The notes beneath the pieces were generated by a model. It was not told where the DNA came from and ran no database searches. It saw nothing but the letters and a program-made list of their open reading frames with translations. A stretch of DNA of 64,000 nucleotides from Fimbriimonadaceae bacterium (GTDB lineage: Bacteria; Armatimonadota; Fimbriimonadia; Fimbriimonadales; Fimbriimonadaceae): positions 62,001 to 126,000 of the forward strand of contig JADLBH010000037.1 of assembly GCA_020847855.1 (NCBI GenBank), in the 5' to 3' direction. Of this stretch, positions 8,947 through 16,794 are shown in pieces. Each line of letters begins with the position of its first letter. The first letter of the stretch is position 1. Position numbers and translations under genes: made by a program.

Positions 8947-9453
8947 CTAGTTACCGGCATTCGGGGCCATCGTCCCCGCTTCGTCCCTGACCCGACCCTC
9001 GCCTTTGGGCGTGAGGTCTTCCGTACCGTTGAGTCGAACTTCGTCACGAGTGTCCACTCGAAACTTGACCCGGTTCGACTCGGCCCCGAAAGCACCGTCC
9101 GACTGAAGGGTGCGCACGTAAGCCACCTTCTCCCCTTCAGTGTAGAGCTCGTACTGCATGAACCACTGGCCGTCTTCCCCGACGGTGTCGGACTGAACGC
9201 CGTAGCCGTCAATCACCAGTTGGAGCAGAGCGCCGGGCTCGCCGGTACCGGTGAAGGGGACGAGCGGGGTGTTGAACTTGGCCCCGTCGGGCGGAGAGGT
9301 CAGGAGCGGTTCGGCAGGGGGTCTCTTCGACTTGGGGCTCTCGGTCGGTAGGGAGTAGAGGTACGCCCCCGCCAAGAACATCGCGGCCAGCATCGCGAAC
9401 TTGAGGCCGTCATAGAGGCCGCGAGAGGACTGTAGCGGGCGTGAAGGATTCAC
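8947..9453 (-). CDS. Membrane-anchored protein with bacterial Ig-like domain, function unknown
   Basis: A 168-residue protein. One transmembrane segment lies near residues 18-36 (FAMLAAMFLAGAYLYSL). A short basic/Pro linker follows, then a single beta-sandwich module with the pattern of bacterial Ig-like domains (PPDGAKFNTP, FTGTGEPGALLQL, VGEDGQWFMQYEL). The C-terminal 30 residues are charged and probably disordered. The GTG start overlaps the stop of the upstream coiled-coil gene by one base (TAGTG), so the two are translationally coupled and probably work together at the membrane. Confidence 0.6.
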   Translation of the reverse strand: MNPSRPLQSSRGLYDGLKFAMLAAMFLAGAYLYSLPTESPKSKRPPAEPLLTSPPDGAKFNTPLVPFTGTGEPGALLQLVIDGYGVQSDTVGEDGQWFMQYELYTEGEKVAYVRTLQSDGAFGAESNRVKFRVDTRDEVRLNGTEDLTPKGEGRVRDEAGTMAPNAGN

Positions 9454-11213
9454 TATCTACCTTCTCTCACGATCGCGGAGGCCTGGTCTATCCAGGAGTC
9501 CACGTCCAAGCCGTCCGCACTGTCGCCGATGGCCCTTCGCACCTTGTCGGCGCTCGCGAGGGCGAGCTCGGCGAAGGTTCGAATTCCACCCGAATAGAGC
9601 CGCTCCTGGTGCGCCGGGCTCAGCCCCTCGACTTGGGTGAGCGGGTCTCGGCGGAACAAAGAGTCTGTGATCCGGGAGAAGTCTTCGCGGAGCCGATCGA
9701 GATCTTGGTTTGCCGAGGCCAAGGAGGACTTCCACTCCGCCGCCTCGCGGCGGGCGGCTTCCGAGTCCCGCTCGGCCGCGCGAAGCTGATCTTCGAGCGA
9801 TGAGGCGTCACGGATTCGGGAGGCTGCCGTGTCGAGATCAGCCTGGAGGCTGCCAATCTGGCCCTCTTTGTCTGCGAGGCCCGCTTGGAGGCGCTGGATT
9901 TCCGCTTCCAGCGCTTCCGACCGCCCGCCTTGGTCCTGCAAACGGCGCAGCGCTTCGTCCTTTTCCGTAACCGTCGCCTCCAGGTCTTGCATCGAGGATT
10001 GGACCCGTTGCGCGTCTTCCTCGAGGCGGGACTTCTCGGCCCTGAGCGTTTCAAGGTCTGTACGAACCTGTGCGGCCTGCTCTACCTGGGAGCGGAGGGC
10101 CTGAATCTCGACCTGCGAGGCCGACGCCTCGTTCCCGAGCCTTGCGATCTCTACCTTGGCCCGTTCCAGTTCGGTACGGACGGCGACCGCGGCTTCGTCG
10201 GCGGACCTTGCCGCTTCCAACTCCGCACGGTTGCCCTGAACTTCCGCCTCCATTCTCGACAGCTCGGCCTCGAGCGCCTCCATCCCTTGCGTGCGCGACT
10301 CCATCGCCTTCACGGCCGCTCGCGCCTCCTCCAACTCGCGTTCGAGGTTCTGCGTGACCGCTCCCGCCGATGCGAGGCGCTCTGCAAGCTGGTCCGCCTC
10401 GGCGGCCCGAGCCCTCACCGTCGCGACGTCCTCTACCATCGAGCGAGCGGCTTCGAGGTTCACGCTCAGTCGCTGGATCTCTTCGGTTTGGCCTTCCAGC
10501 TTGCCCCTGAGACTTTCTGCTTCCATGACGAGCTCGGCATGGCGACCTGCCTCGGCCTTCACCTGGGCCAGCTCCCGTTCTAACTGTGCAACTTGTGCCG
10601 ATGCCGCCCGTGCCTCCTCGAGTTCGCCCAGCAGCCGCTTACGGTCGGCCTCAAGACTGGTCGCCTGGTCTGCAAGCGGGGTGAGGTGGGCGATCTGGTC
10701 GTCCAATTTGGCGACCTTGGCGACCAGTGCGTTCCGCTCACCGTCCAGTCGCGCGAGATCTCCCAGACGCTGCTCGAGGTCCCTAGACTCCGACTTCCTC
10801 GCGTCGAGCTCGGCAAGGGTCCGCGCAAGGTCGGACCGCGCCTCTTCCACTTCGGAAAATCGAACTTCACCCCCCGTACCAGCGGCGGGTCGGCTCATGA
10901 GCTGGTTCACGTCGGCTCTGAGTTGGCTCAATGCGTGGGCCATCTCGCCCCAAGGGGCCTCTTTGGCTGAGGGAGCCGGCTCCGCTCGATCGGACAGCTT
11001 TCGCTGGAGGGTCTCGACTTGGGACTGTAGTTCCATGACTCTGGCTCCAGCGTTCGGCGTGTCGGCGAGTTGGCTCCGAAGTTTGCCCAGTTCCTGCTCC
11101 AAGTGGTCGGCTACCTTGTCCTTCCGTTTCCAGGCGTAGTAGTCGAGCGCAGAAAGAAGGGTTCCGACGATGGCTGCGCCCATCAGGCTGGCTCCGATAA
11201 TCTGGGGGCTCAT
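9453..11213 (-). CDS. Membrane-anchored coiled-coil protein with C-terminal helix-hairpin-helix domain
   Basis: A 586-residue protein. The N terminus has one membrane segment (SPQIIGASLMGAAIVGTLLSALDYY). About 440 residues of heptad-rich coiled coil follow (Leu/Ala/Glu/Arg). The last about 60 residues resemble a helix-hairpin-helix module (LTQVEGLSPAHQERLYSGGI), as in DNA-binding or RuvA/PolX-like domains. The ATG at 11213 is preferred over the upstream in-frame start because GGAGAG lies upstream and the membrane segment then begins at residue 5. A tether between membrane and DNA or a cell-envelope scaffold are both possible. The downstream Ig-like gene is coupled through TAGTG. Confidence 0.65.
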   Translation of the reverse strand: MSPQIIGASLMGAAIVGTLLSALDYYAWKRKDKVADHLEQELGKLRSQLADTPNAGARVMELQSQVETLQRKLSDRAEPAPSAKEAPWGEMAHALSQLRADVNQLMSRPAAGTGGEVRFSEVEEARSDLARTLAELDARKSESRDLEQRLGDLARLDGERNALVAKVAKLDDQIAHLTPLADQATSLEADRKRLLGELEEARAASAQVAQLERELAQVKAEAGRHAELVMEAESLRGKLEGQTEEIQRLSVNLEAARSMVEDVATVRARAAEADQLAERLASAGAVTQNLERELEEARAAVKAMESRTQGMEALEAELSRMEAEVQGNRAELEAARSADEAAVAVRTELERAKVEIARLGNEASASQVEIQALRSQVEQAAQVRTDLETLRAEKSRLEEDAQRVQSSMQDLEATVTEKDEALRRLQDQGGRSEALEAEIQRLQAGLADKEGQIGSLQADLDTAASRIRDASSLEDQLRAAERDSEAARREAAEWKSSLASANQDLDRLREDFSRITDSLFRRDPLTQVEGLSPAHQERLYSGGIRTFAELALASADKVRRAIGDSADGLDVDSWIDQASAIVREGR

Positions 11214-11301
11214 TCGAGTCACTCTCCGAGTGCTGCCCCAAGGCAACACGGCACACCGGCTCTCCACCTACAATCTACAAGATCGGTGCCAAGAGCAAAA
11301 C

Positions 11302-13224
11302 CTAGAGTGCTTTGTGAGTTGAATGCCGACTTTCGACCGAGCTTTCGAGCCCGGTTCGGACAAACTCGGCGATCTCCGCGCCACCGATCCCGCAGATACT
11401 GCGAAGCTGAGCCTGGGACCCGTGCTCGATGAATCGGTCGGGCACGCTGAGCACCTCGATCGAACGGCCCAGATCCCTGCAAGCGTCCAGGACCTGCTGA
11501 CCCAGCCCCCCGGAACGAACGTTCTCCTCCACCACGACCGTGAGGTGGTGTCGCATTACGACGTCCCTTGCCGTCTCCGTGTCTATGGGCTTGATGAAGC
11601 GAGCGTTGACGATCGTGGCCTTGATCCCCTGTGATTCAAGCATCGCGGCAGCCTCCCAAGCTTCGGCAACGGTCGAGCCGGAGCCCACGAGAGCGACGTT
11701 GCGAGGCAACGAGCCTTGATCCTGGAGCAGTTCCCATCGTCCCATCCGGATCGGTGTTCGCGACTCGGGCAAGACGTCGGAGGCCGCACCACGCGGGTAT
11801 CGGATCGCCGTTGGGCCGTCGTCGTAGTCCGCCATCCACCGTAACATCTCGCGGAGCTCCGTCGCGTCCCGAGGCGACATCAGGACGAGGTTGGGGATCA
11901 GGCCCAGGTACGAATGGTCGAAGACGCCGTGGTGGGTGGGGCCGTCGTCGCCCACTAGACCGCCCCGATCCATCACAAATCGCACCGGCAGGTTTTGGAT
12001 GCACACGTCGTGGAGAACCTGGTCGAAGCCACGCTGGAGGAAGGTCGAATAGATTGCGCAGAACGGCTTCGCCCCTCCCGCGGCGAGCCCCGCCGCGAAG
12101 GTCACCGCGTGCTGCTCGGCGATCCCGACGTCGTGAATCCGGTCTGGAAACCGCTCTTGGAACCCGTTCAGACCGGTACCGTCGGGCATCGCCGCCGTGA
12201 TCGCAACGATGTTCTCGTCCTCTTCCGCAAGCTCAACGATTGTCTTGCCGAAGACTTGCGTGTAGGCGACCGGTCCCGCCTTCACGGGGAGCTCTTGGGA
12301 CTGGACGTCGAAAGGCACGACCCCGTGCCACTTGCGAGAGTCCGCCTCGGCGACGTCGTACCCTTTCCCCTTCACGGTCAGGGCGTGGACGAGCACGGGG
12401 CGGGGGGATTCCCTCACCGCCCGGAAGATATCCAGCATCGCGTCGAGGTCGTGCCCATCAATCGGGCCGATGTACTCCCACCCCATCTCCTCGAAGATCG
12501 TCCCCGTGTCCTCCGGCGCGAAGTAGTGGGTCAGTCCGTGCCGGAAACCGGCAGCGAGCCGGGGAGCAGGCCCAGGGATCCTCTTGATCACGTGCTTGGC
12601 CCGGTAGGCGAGATCTTGGACCAAGGGCCGCGAGCGAAGCCGCGTGAAATAGCTGGTGAGAGCGCCCACGTTGGGCGCGATGGACATCCGATTGTCGTTC
12701 AGAACCACGGTGATGTTCGTCCCCATCTCGCCGCCGTGGTTGAGGGCCTCCCAACTCATCCCGCTACAGATCGCCGCGTCGCCTGCGACCGCCACGACGC
12801 TGTGCGCCTGGCCAAGACGGTCCCGTGCCGCGGCAAATCCCAGGGCGGCAGAGACAGCAGTGCCGGCATGTCCCGCCCCAAACACGTCCAACTCGTGCTC
12901 CTCGCGCCTTAGGAACCCGCTCAACCCCCGGAACTTGCGCAGGGTCTCGATCCGGTCCAATCTTCCCGTGAGGAGCTTGTGCGGGTACGCCTGATGCCCG
13001 GTGTCCCAAACCACGACGTCGGGCGGCACATGGTACGCGCCGTACAGGGCGACCGTGAGCTCGACGGTCCCAAGGTTGGAACTGAGGTGGCCGCCCGTCC
13101 TGCTCACATTGTCCAAGATCGCTTTGCGAACATCGTCAGCGAGGCCGCGCAGCTGCGCGGGGCTCAGCCCGTGAAGGTCGGTCGGTTGGGACACGTTCGC
13201 TAGGATCGGATACGGGGACTCCAT
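11302..13224 (-). CDS. dxs: 1-deoxy-D-xylulose-5-phosphate synthase
   Basis: Thiamine-diphosphate enzyme joining pyruvate and glyceraldehyde 3-phosphate, the first step of the MEP isoprenoid pathway. The 640-residue length is typical. Visible family features are [13 protein letters not shown], the ThDP/metal region ([18 protein letters not shown] with NDNRMSI), [10 protein letters not shown], the transketolase-like [14 protein letters not shown], and RYPRG. The ThDP motif reads GDAAICSG rather than the more common GDGA(L/M)TGG. The ATG at 13224 has TAACAT 24 nt upstream and no strong Shine-Dalgarno. It stands alone between unrelated genes. Confidence 0.95.
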   Translation of the reverse strand: MESPYPILANVSQPTDLHGLSPAQLRGLADDVRKAILDNVSRTGGHLSSNLGTVELTVALYGAYHVPPDVVVWDTGHQAYPHKLLTGRLDRIETLRKFRGLSGFLRREEHELDVFGAGHAGTAVSAALGFAAARDRLGQAHSVVAVAGDAAICSGMSWEALNHGGEMGTNITVVLNDNRMSIAPNVGALTSYFTRLRSRPLVQDLAYRAKHVIKRIPGPAPRLAAGFRHGLTHYFAPEDTGTIFEEMGWEYIGPIDGHDLDAMLDIFRAVRESPRPVLVHALTVKGKGYDVAEADSRKWHGVVPFDVQSQELPVKAGPVAYTQVFGKTIVELAEEDENIVAITAAMPDGTGLNGFQERFPDRIHDVGIAEQHAVTFAAGLAAGGAKPFCAIYSTFLQRGFDQVLHDVCIQNLPVRFVMDRGGLVGDDGPTHHGVFDHSYLGLIPNLVLMSPRDATELREMLRWMADYDDGPTAIRYPRGAASDVLPESRTPIRMGRWELLQDQGSLPRNVALVGSGSTVAEAWEAAAMLESQGIKATIVNARFIKPIDTETARDVVMRHHLTVVVEENVRSGGLGQQVLDACRDLGRSIEVLSVPDRFIEHGSQAQLRSICGIGGAEIAEFVRTGLESSVESRHSTHKAL

Positions 13225-13287
13225 GGACTCGCGGGCCTACGCCCCTATGTTAGCAAACGGAACCAGCCTGGGTTGCGTTCGGTGTTC

Positions 13288-13737
13288 TCACCAGTTTGAG
13301 GCAAGGAGCCCAGCAAGGCGCTCCAATCTCGCCTCGTCCACACCCGTAAACCGCCCCACTTCGTGCCCATCAATGTCAATCTGGCCCAAGATCTCGTCGC
13401 CTCGCCGAACTAGCACGACGATCTCAGAGCGAGTCTGGACGCTACAGCTCAAGTAGTTCTCGAGGTTCCGAACGTCCGCGACCACCTGGTTCTTTCCTTC
13501 TGCAACGGCCGTCCCGCACACGCCGACCCCGATCTCGATCCGGTCGTGCTCGGTAGGCGCGCCCACGTATTCGTCGAGCACCAAAGTACCGCCCTCGAGG
13601 CGATAGACGCCGCACCAGTCGTAACCAGGCACCCGCGCCAAGCACTCCATCGCGTGCCTGCGCAGTTCCCTGCCTGTCAGGCTCAGTGATCCAGCTTGGG
13701 AAACCGCCGCGTCCAGGGTCAAGGCTTGGGCCGCCAT
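13288..13737 (-). CDS. GAF domain protein, free methionine-(R)-sulfoxide reductase-like
   Basis: A 149-residue single-GAF protein. The core GVGVCGTAVAEGKNQVVADV followed by NYLSCSVQTRSEIVV matches fRMsr-type GAF proteins, which reduce free methionine R-sulfoxide. Two of the three redox Cys positions are present (GVC and LSC), but the third, upstream, is not evident. Activity is therefore plausible but not assured, and a sensor role is the alternative. The ATG at 13737 lies inside the preceding gene, giving a 19-bp overlap, so it is translated as part of the same unit. Confidence 0.7.
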   Translation of the reverse strand: MAAQALTLDAAVSQAGSLSLTGRELRRHAMECLARVPGYDWCGVYRLEGGTLVLDEYVGAPTEHDRIEIGVGVCGTAVAEGKNQVVADVRNLENYLSCSVQTRSEIVVLVRRGDEILGQIDIDGHEVGRFTGVDEARLERLAGLLASNW

Positions 13738-14648
13738 AGTGCCAGGAATTGTGACCAGTTTGGGGGGCGGTCCGGCAGGATCTCGAGCACGGTTTGGCAC
13801 TTCCAGTAGGCCCGGTCCAACCCACCTTCCGCGATCCGGACGGTCCCTTCGCCCGCTTCCAGGGAGTCGCCCGGCGAGAGGCGTGTGCCTTCGAGGCAAG
13901 CCTGGGCCACCCCCAGCAGGAGCGATCCTACCGCCCCCGTGCTTTCGGCAGGGATCCCCGTCACCTCGAGCTCGGGCCTCACGAACTTGCGGAGGCCCAA
14001 CGTATGCACGTGGCCCTCGGAGGTGTGAATCCCGACGAGCTCGCGGGCCCACACCTCCGCCCCGACCGGACGACCGCGCCGGTCTCCGGGCAGCACATAG
14101 CTGTGAGCCATGGGATCGGAAACGATCCCCTCCGTCAAGGCTGCAAGCCGGTGCGCGATCGCGAGCCAGAAGTCGAGCGCGGCGTAGACCTCGGGATCGT
14201 AACTCTCCCACGTTAGCTGCAAGAGGCTCCATGCCGCTGCCACCCTCCCGGCGACCTCCTTCCCAAACTGCGCCTCGATCTGGCCGAGCGCCGACGGGGA
14301 TGGGACGAACCCAGCCTCCTCCTTGCTCAGGACTTTCAAGCGGAGCACCGTCTTCCGCTCTGGGCTCGCGATCCCATATTCGCCTCGCTCCAGAGGACGG
14401 TCCGGTGCCGACGCGCTCGGCGAGACGGGCACTCCGAAACCGGGCACGGACCCATCGCTTCCCTGGGGCGAGACGACGTCGAAGAGCTTCGGGAGCGGCT
14501 GGCGCGCGGCCAGGACGGCCAGATACGCCTGCTTCGAGATTTCTAGGGGTAAACCCTGAGGCTTCGAGAAGCGGAGCGCCTCCCGGAGGCGTCTCAAGCC
14601 GCCACCCGTTGCCGGGGGCGTGCCCACCTCGCCTTCAGCCGGTCCCAC
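13719..14648 (-). CDS. Protein of unknown function in HTTM/GAF operon
   Basis: Up to 309 residues, soluble, no signal peptide or recognised motif. It is rich in Leu, Ala, Pro and Gly, with a central helical part (FGKEVAGRVAAAWSLLQLTW) and a C terminus ending in WSQFLALWRPKP. The GTG at 14648 lies 55 bp inside the end of the HTTM gene, with GAGG 9 nt upstream. No better in-frame start follows until well into the protein. The 19-bp overlap with the GAF gene and the overlap with the HTTM gene place it in one four-gene unit. Function cannot be assigned. Confidence 0.6.
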   Translation of the reverse strand: MGPAEGEVGTPPATGGGLRRLREALRFSKPQGLPLEISKQAYLAVLAARQPLPKLFDVVSPQGSDGSVPGFGVPVSPSASAPDRPLERGEYGIASPERKTVLRLKVLSKEEAGFVPSPSALGQIEAQFGKEVAGRVAAAWSLLQLTWESYDPEVYAALDFWLAIAHRLAALTEGIVSDPMAHSYVLPGDRRGRPVGAEVWARELVGIHTSEGHVHTLGLRKFVRPELEVTGIPAESTGAVGSLLLGVAQACLEGTRLSPGDSLEAGEGTVRIAEGGLDRAYWKCQTVLEILPDRPPNWSQFLALWRPKP

Positions 14649-15499
14649 CAGGCTGCAACCTCGTCGCCCTCGTAGAACGCGACGTACGTGCTCACCATGA
14701 GCGGCCCGAAGAGCGGGATGTTGAAATGGTAGTCAATGAACCCGTGCATTGCGAGCCCAGACAGCAGGACCCACTTTCGCAGCTTCGGCACGAAGACGGC
14801 CGTACACAACAGCAGCTCGACGATGAGGGTCGCATAGGTGGAGACATATACGAGCGGCAGGTCGTCCACGAACGCCGGAAGTGGAAAGCGGTCGAATTCC
14901 TCGAGGCGCGGTACATACCAAGTCGCAGTTCCGTCGCGCCAATAGGAACCGCCCCACTTGTGCCACACCGTCGTGAAATAGAGGATCGCGACCTGCACTT
15001 GAACCAGGCGTTGGGGCCAAAGCGAAACCGGGGGCGGGACCACCGGCGCCTTCCCCTGCCGAACCGCAAGCCAACGATCCAGCGAGAACGCTGCGCCCGA
15101 TGGGCCGATCATCAGGAAGAACAAGAGCTGGCGCAGGAGGGTGTCGCCCGAGTGCAGGATGTCGGGGGACCGATGGTGCAACGTCACGACGAGGACGAAC
15201 AGCGCGATCGTAGAGACCCGCGAGAACAGACCCAGACAAACGAAGACAGCGGCCAAGGCGCCTAGCCAGAACACAAACATCGTCGTCGGAGTGTCCGTGA
15301 CCCCGGCCAGAAGGTTTAGGCGCGGCACCCCGCCCGCCCATCGCTCGGCAAACCGAACCGGATAAAAGCCTGACTCCGTAAACCAAGCCTCAAAGGAGAA
15401 CGACAGCATCAAGTAGTTCACCAAGGCGAGGAAGCCGACGAGTGCCCGAGTGACCCCGAACGTGACCGGCGAGCCATAGCCAAAGAGCCATCGCATCAT
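14594..15499 (-). CDS. HTTM-domain integral membrane protein
   Basis: A 301-residue multi-pass protein (about eight hydrophobic segments) of the HTTM (horizontally transferred transmembrane) family. This family is related to the membrane region of vitamin-K-dependent gamma-carboxylase. Typical features are the N-terminal RALVGFLALVNYLMLSF, the loop VTLHHRSPDILHSGDTLLR, and LQVQVAILYFTTVWHKWG-like segments (here VQVQVAILYFTTVWHKWG). Bacterial members have no settled activity. It overlaps the upstream gene by ATGA (15496-15499), and the two are a recurrent kind of pair. Confidence 0.8.
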   Translation of the reverse strand: MMRWLFGYGSPVTFGVTRALVGFLALVNYLMLSFSFEAWFTESGFYPVRFAERWAGGVPRLNLLAGVTDTPTTMFVFWLGALAAVFVCLGLFSRVSTIALFVLVVTLHHRSPDILHSGDTLLRQLLFFLMIGPSGAAFSLDRWLAVRQGKAPVVPPPVSLWPQRLVQVQVAILYFTTVWHKWGGSYWRDGTATWYVPRLEEFDRFPLPAFVDDLPLVYVSTYATLIVELLLCTAVFVPKLRKWVLLSGLAMHGFIDYHFNIPLFGPLMVSTYVAFYEGDEVAAWWDRLKARWARPRQRVAA

Positions 15500-16125
15500 G
15501 AGCCGAGCGCCCTCCTGAGATCGACCTCAACAACGATGTGGACATAGAAGGTGAACCGCTCATATTGCATCGGTTCAGGGTCGAACGGGCCCTTCAGTTG
15601 GCGATAGTGCCTTCTCAGCTCGACCCTGGTCGGGAGGTTCGTGGGGTCTATTGTGGCGAGCATCGCCATCCTCTGGGCAAAGTTCGGCCACTTCCAGTTG
15701 TCCACAGCATCGCTGTTCGTGCGCTCGATGAACTTCCTGTACCGCTCCGAGACGAACTTCTGGGGGATCGTCATCGTCTTCATGCGCGGATACGGAACCA
15801 CCCGGGTGGAGCCGTCCGCGTAGGTCACCCTGGCGTCGTACCAGTAGTCGAGGCTTGCTGGGTTGGGGGCGAACATGTCCCAGTACTGCCAAAGACCCGT
15901 ACATTGGAGGTAGTAGCCGGTCGGCGAGGCGCCCCTCGCGTAGTCGTTCGCATAAAGTGCGAACTCGATCGGGTACTTGAGTACGTTCTCGGTGGTCGGG
16001 GGAATCTCTCGGTCCGCGATCCTGCGCGAAGGCATCGGCAGGCTCCAATGGAAGATGAGCGCGATGTGCGCGAGAACGAACGCCTTGACCAGCGGGCTCA
16101 CTCGCCCGCCCTGCGCGGGGACCAT
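15496..16125 (-). CDS. Single-pass membrane protein partner of HTTM protein
   Basis: About 209 residues from the ATG at 16125. One membrane segment lies at residues about 10-30 (VKAFVLAHIALIFHWSLP). The rest appears extracytoplasmic and aromatic-rich, with the motif LWQYWDMFAPNP. Proteins with this WDMFAPNP signature commonly sit beside HTTM genes, so a joint membrane complex is likely. A TTG at 16152 would extend the protein into vapC; the ATG avoids this. The stop/start ATGA links it to the HTTM gene. Biochemical role unknown. Confidence 0.65.
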   Translation of the reverse strand: MVPAQGGRVSPLVKAFVLAHIALIFHWSLPMPSRRIADREIPPTTENVLKYPIEFALYANDYARGASPTGYYLQCTGLWQYWDMFAPNPASLDYWYDARVTYADGSTRVVPYPRMKTMTIPQKFVSERYRKFIERTNSDAVDNWKWPNFAQRMAMLATIDPTNLPTRVELRRHYRQLKGPFDPEPMQYERFTFYVHIVVEVDLRRALGS

Positions 16126-16145
16126 GCGCGCAGTATGGCCGAGTT

Positions 16146-16532
16146 CTACCAAACGACTCGAACTGGGTATTCGGCGAGCTCGGGACGGGGGGAAACGATC
16201 GCTGCGCCCTCCACCAGTGCGGTGGCGACGAGCAGGCGGTCGATCACCGAACCTCCCTTCTGAGGCACCTTGACCAGGTGGGCCGCATGGCTGAGCTTGA
16301 AGTCAAGGATCGTCGCGAAATACGTTGTGCAGAAGTCGCGAATCCATGCCTCGAGCGGCCGATCGAAGCTGAGCCTGCCCGTCTGCGCGAGCTCCGTCCC
16401 CTCCCAGACGCTCACCACGCTGACCGAGATGTGGGTACCAGGTTCCGCCAGGATCTCCCTCGTCCGCCACGGCACAAGTTCCGGCTCTGTCCCCAGGGCG
16501 AGCAACGCGGCAGTGTCCAAGAGGTGGTTCAC
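16146..16532 (-). CDS. vapC: PIN-domain toxin VapC
   Basis: A 128-residue PIN-domain ribonuclease, toxin of a type II toxin-antitoxin pair. The acidic residues D6 (HLLDTAAL), E44 (SVVSVWEGTEL) and D98 (SVIDRLLVATA) are present. At the fourth position, normally Asp in a TRDP motif, the sequence reads SPRPELAEYP, with Arg in place of Asp. Metal binding may therefore be altered. The C terminus YPVRVVW is typical of the family. It overlaps the antitoxin gene by 4 bp (ATGA), as usual for vapBC. Confidence 0.85.
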   Translation of the reverse strand: MNHLLDTAALLALGTEPELVPWRTREILAEPGTHISVSVVSVWEGTELAQTGRLSFDRPLEAWIRDFCTTYFATILDFKLSHAAHLVKVPQKGGSVIDRLLVATALVEGAAIVSPRPELAEYPVRVVW

Positions 16533-16744
16533 GAACCGGGCCTCAGAATGGGGAAGGCCTCGGTCAGGCCTGTGACCGTGCCCTTGTGCAGACCGAAGAC
16601 CCGCCGCTTGGTCGCCGGGGCCGGGACCGCGACCAGGCTCGCGACTGGCACGTTCCGATGACAGACCGTCACCGTCTGGCCCTGGCGGACCATTTCGAGA
16701 TAACGACTCAGATGAGTCTTCGCTTCTTGGACGTTGACCCTCAT
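16529..16744 (-). CDS. vapB: Phd/YefM-type antitoxin (VapB partner)
   Basis: A 71-residue antitoxin starting MRVNVQEAKTHLSRYLEMV. This is the DNA-binding N terminus of the Phd/YefM family, often paired with PIN toxins. The C-terminal part (HKGTVTGLTEAFPIL) is the likely toxin-binding segment. A TTG one codon upstream is also in frame. The ATG at 16744 is preferred because it lies 8 nt after a perfect TATAAT. The pair is probably autoregulated through the inverted repeat around that box. Confidence 0.85.
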   Translation of the reverse strand: MRVNVQEAKTHLSRYLEMVRQGQTVTVCHRNVPVASLVAVPAPATKRRVFGLHKGTVTGLTEAFPILRPGS

Positions 16745-16787
16745 CAAGTCACATTATAGCCCAGAAACCTGACTTGATTTCCAGTCA
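16744..16787 (-). promoter_or_regulatory. vapBC promoter and operator
   Basis: On the minus strand a consensus TATAAT (16758-16753) sits 8 nt before the vapB ATG. It is flanked by an 8-bp inverted repeat, TCAAGTCA at 16744-16751 and TGACTTGA at 16770-16777. A further AGTCA half-site at 16783-16787 pairs with TGACT of the second arm. The first arm overlaps the start-codon region, so repressor binding would cover the -10 and the transcription start. Confidence 0.6.
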
Positions 16788-16794
16788 GATCAGG

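Noticed and set aside
13739-15265. 508-codon plus-strand frame opposite the HTTM operon
   Set aside because: Arg/Pro/Ser-rich low-complexity translation typical of a GC-rich shadow frame.
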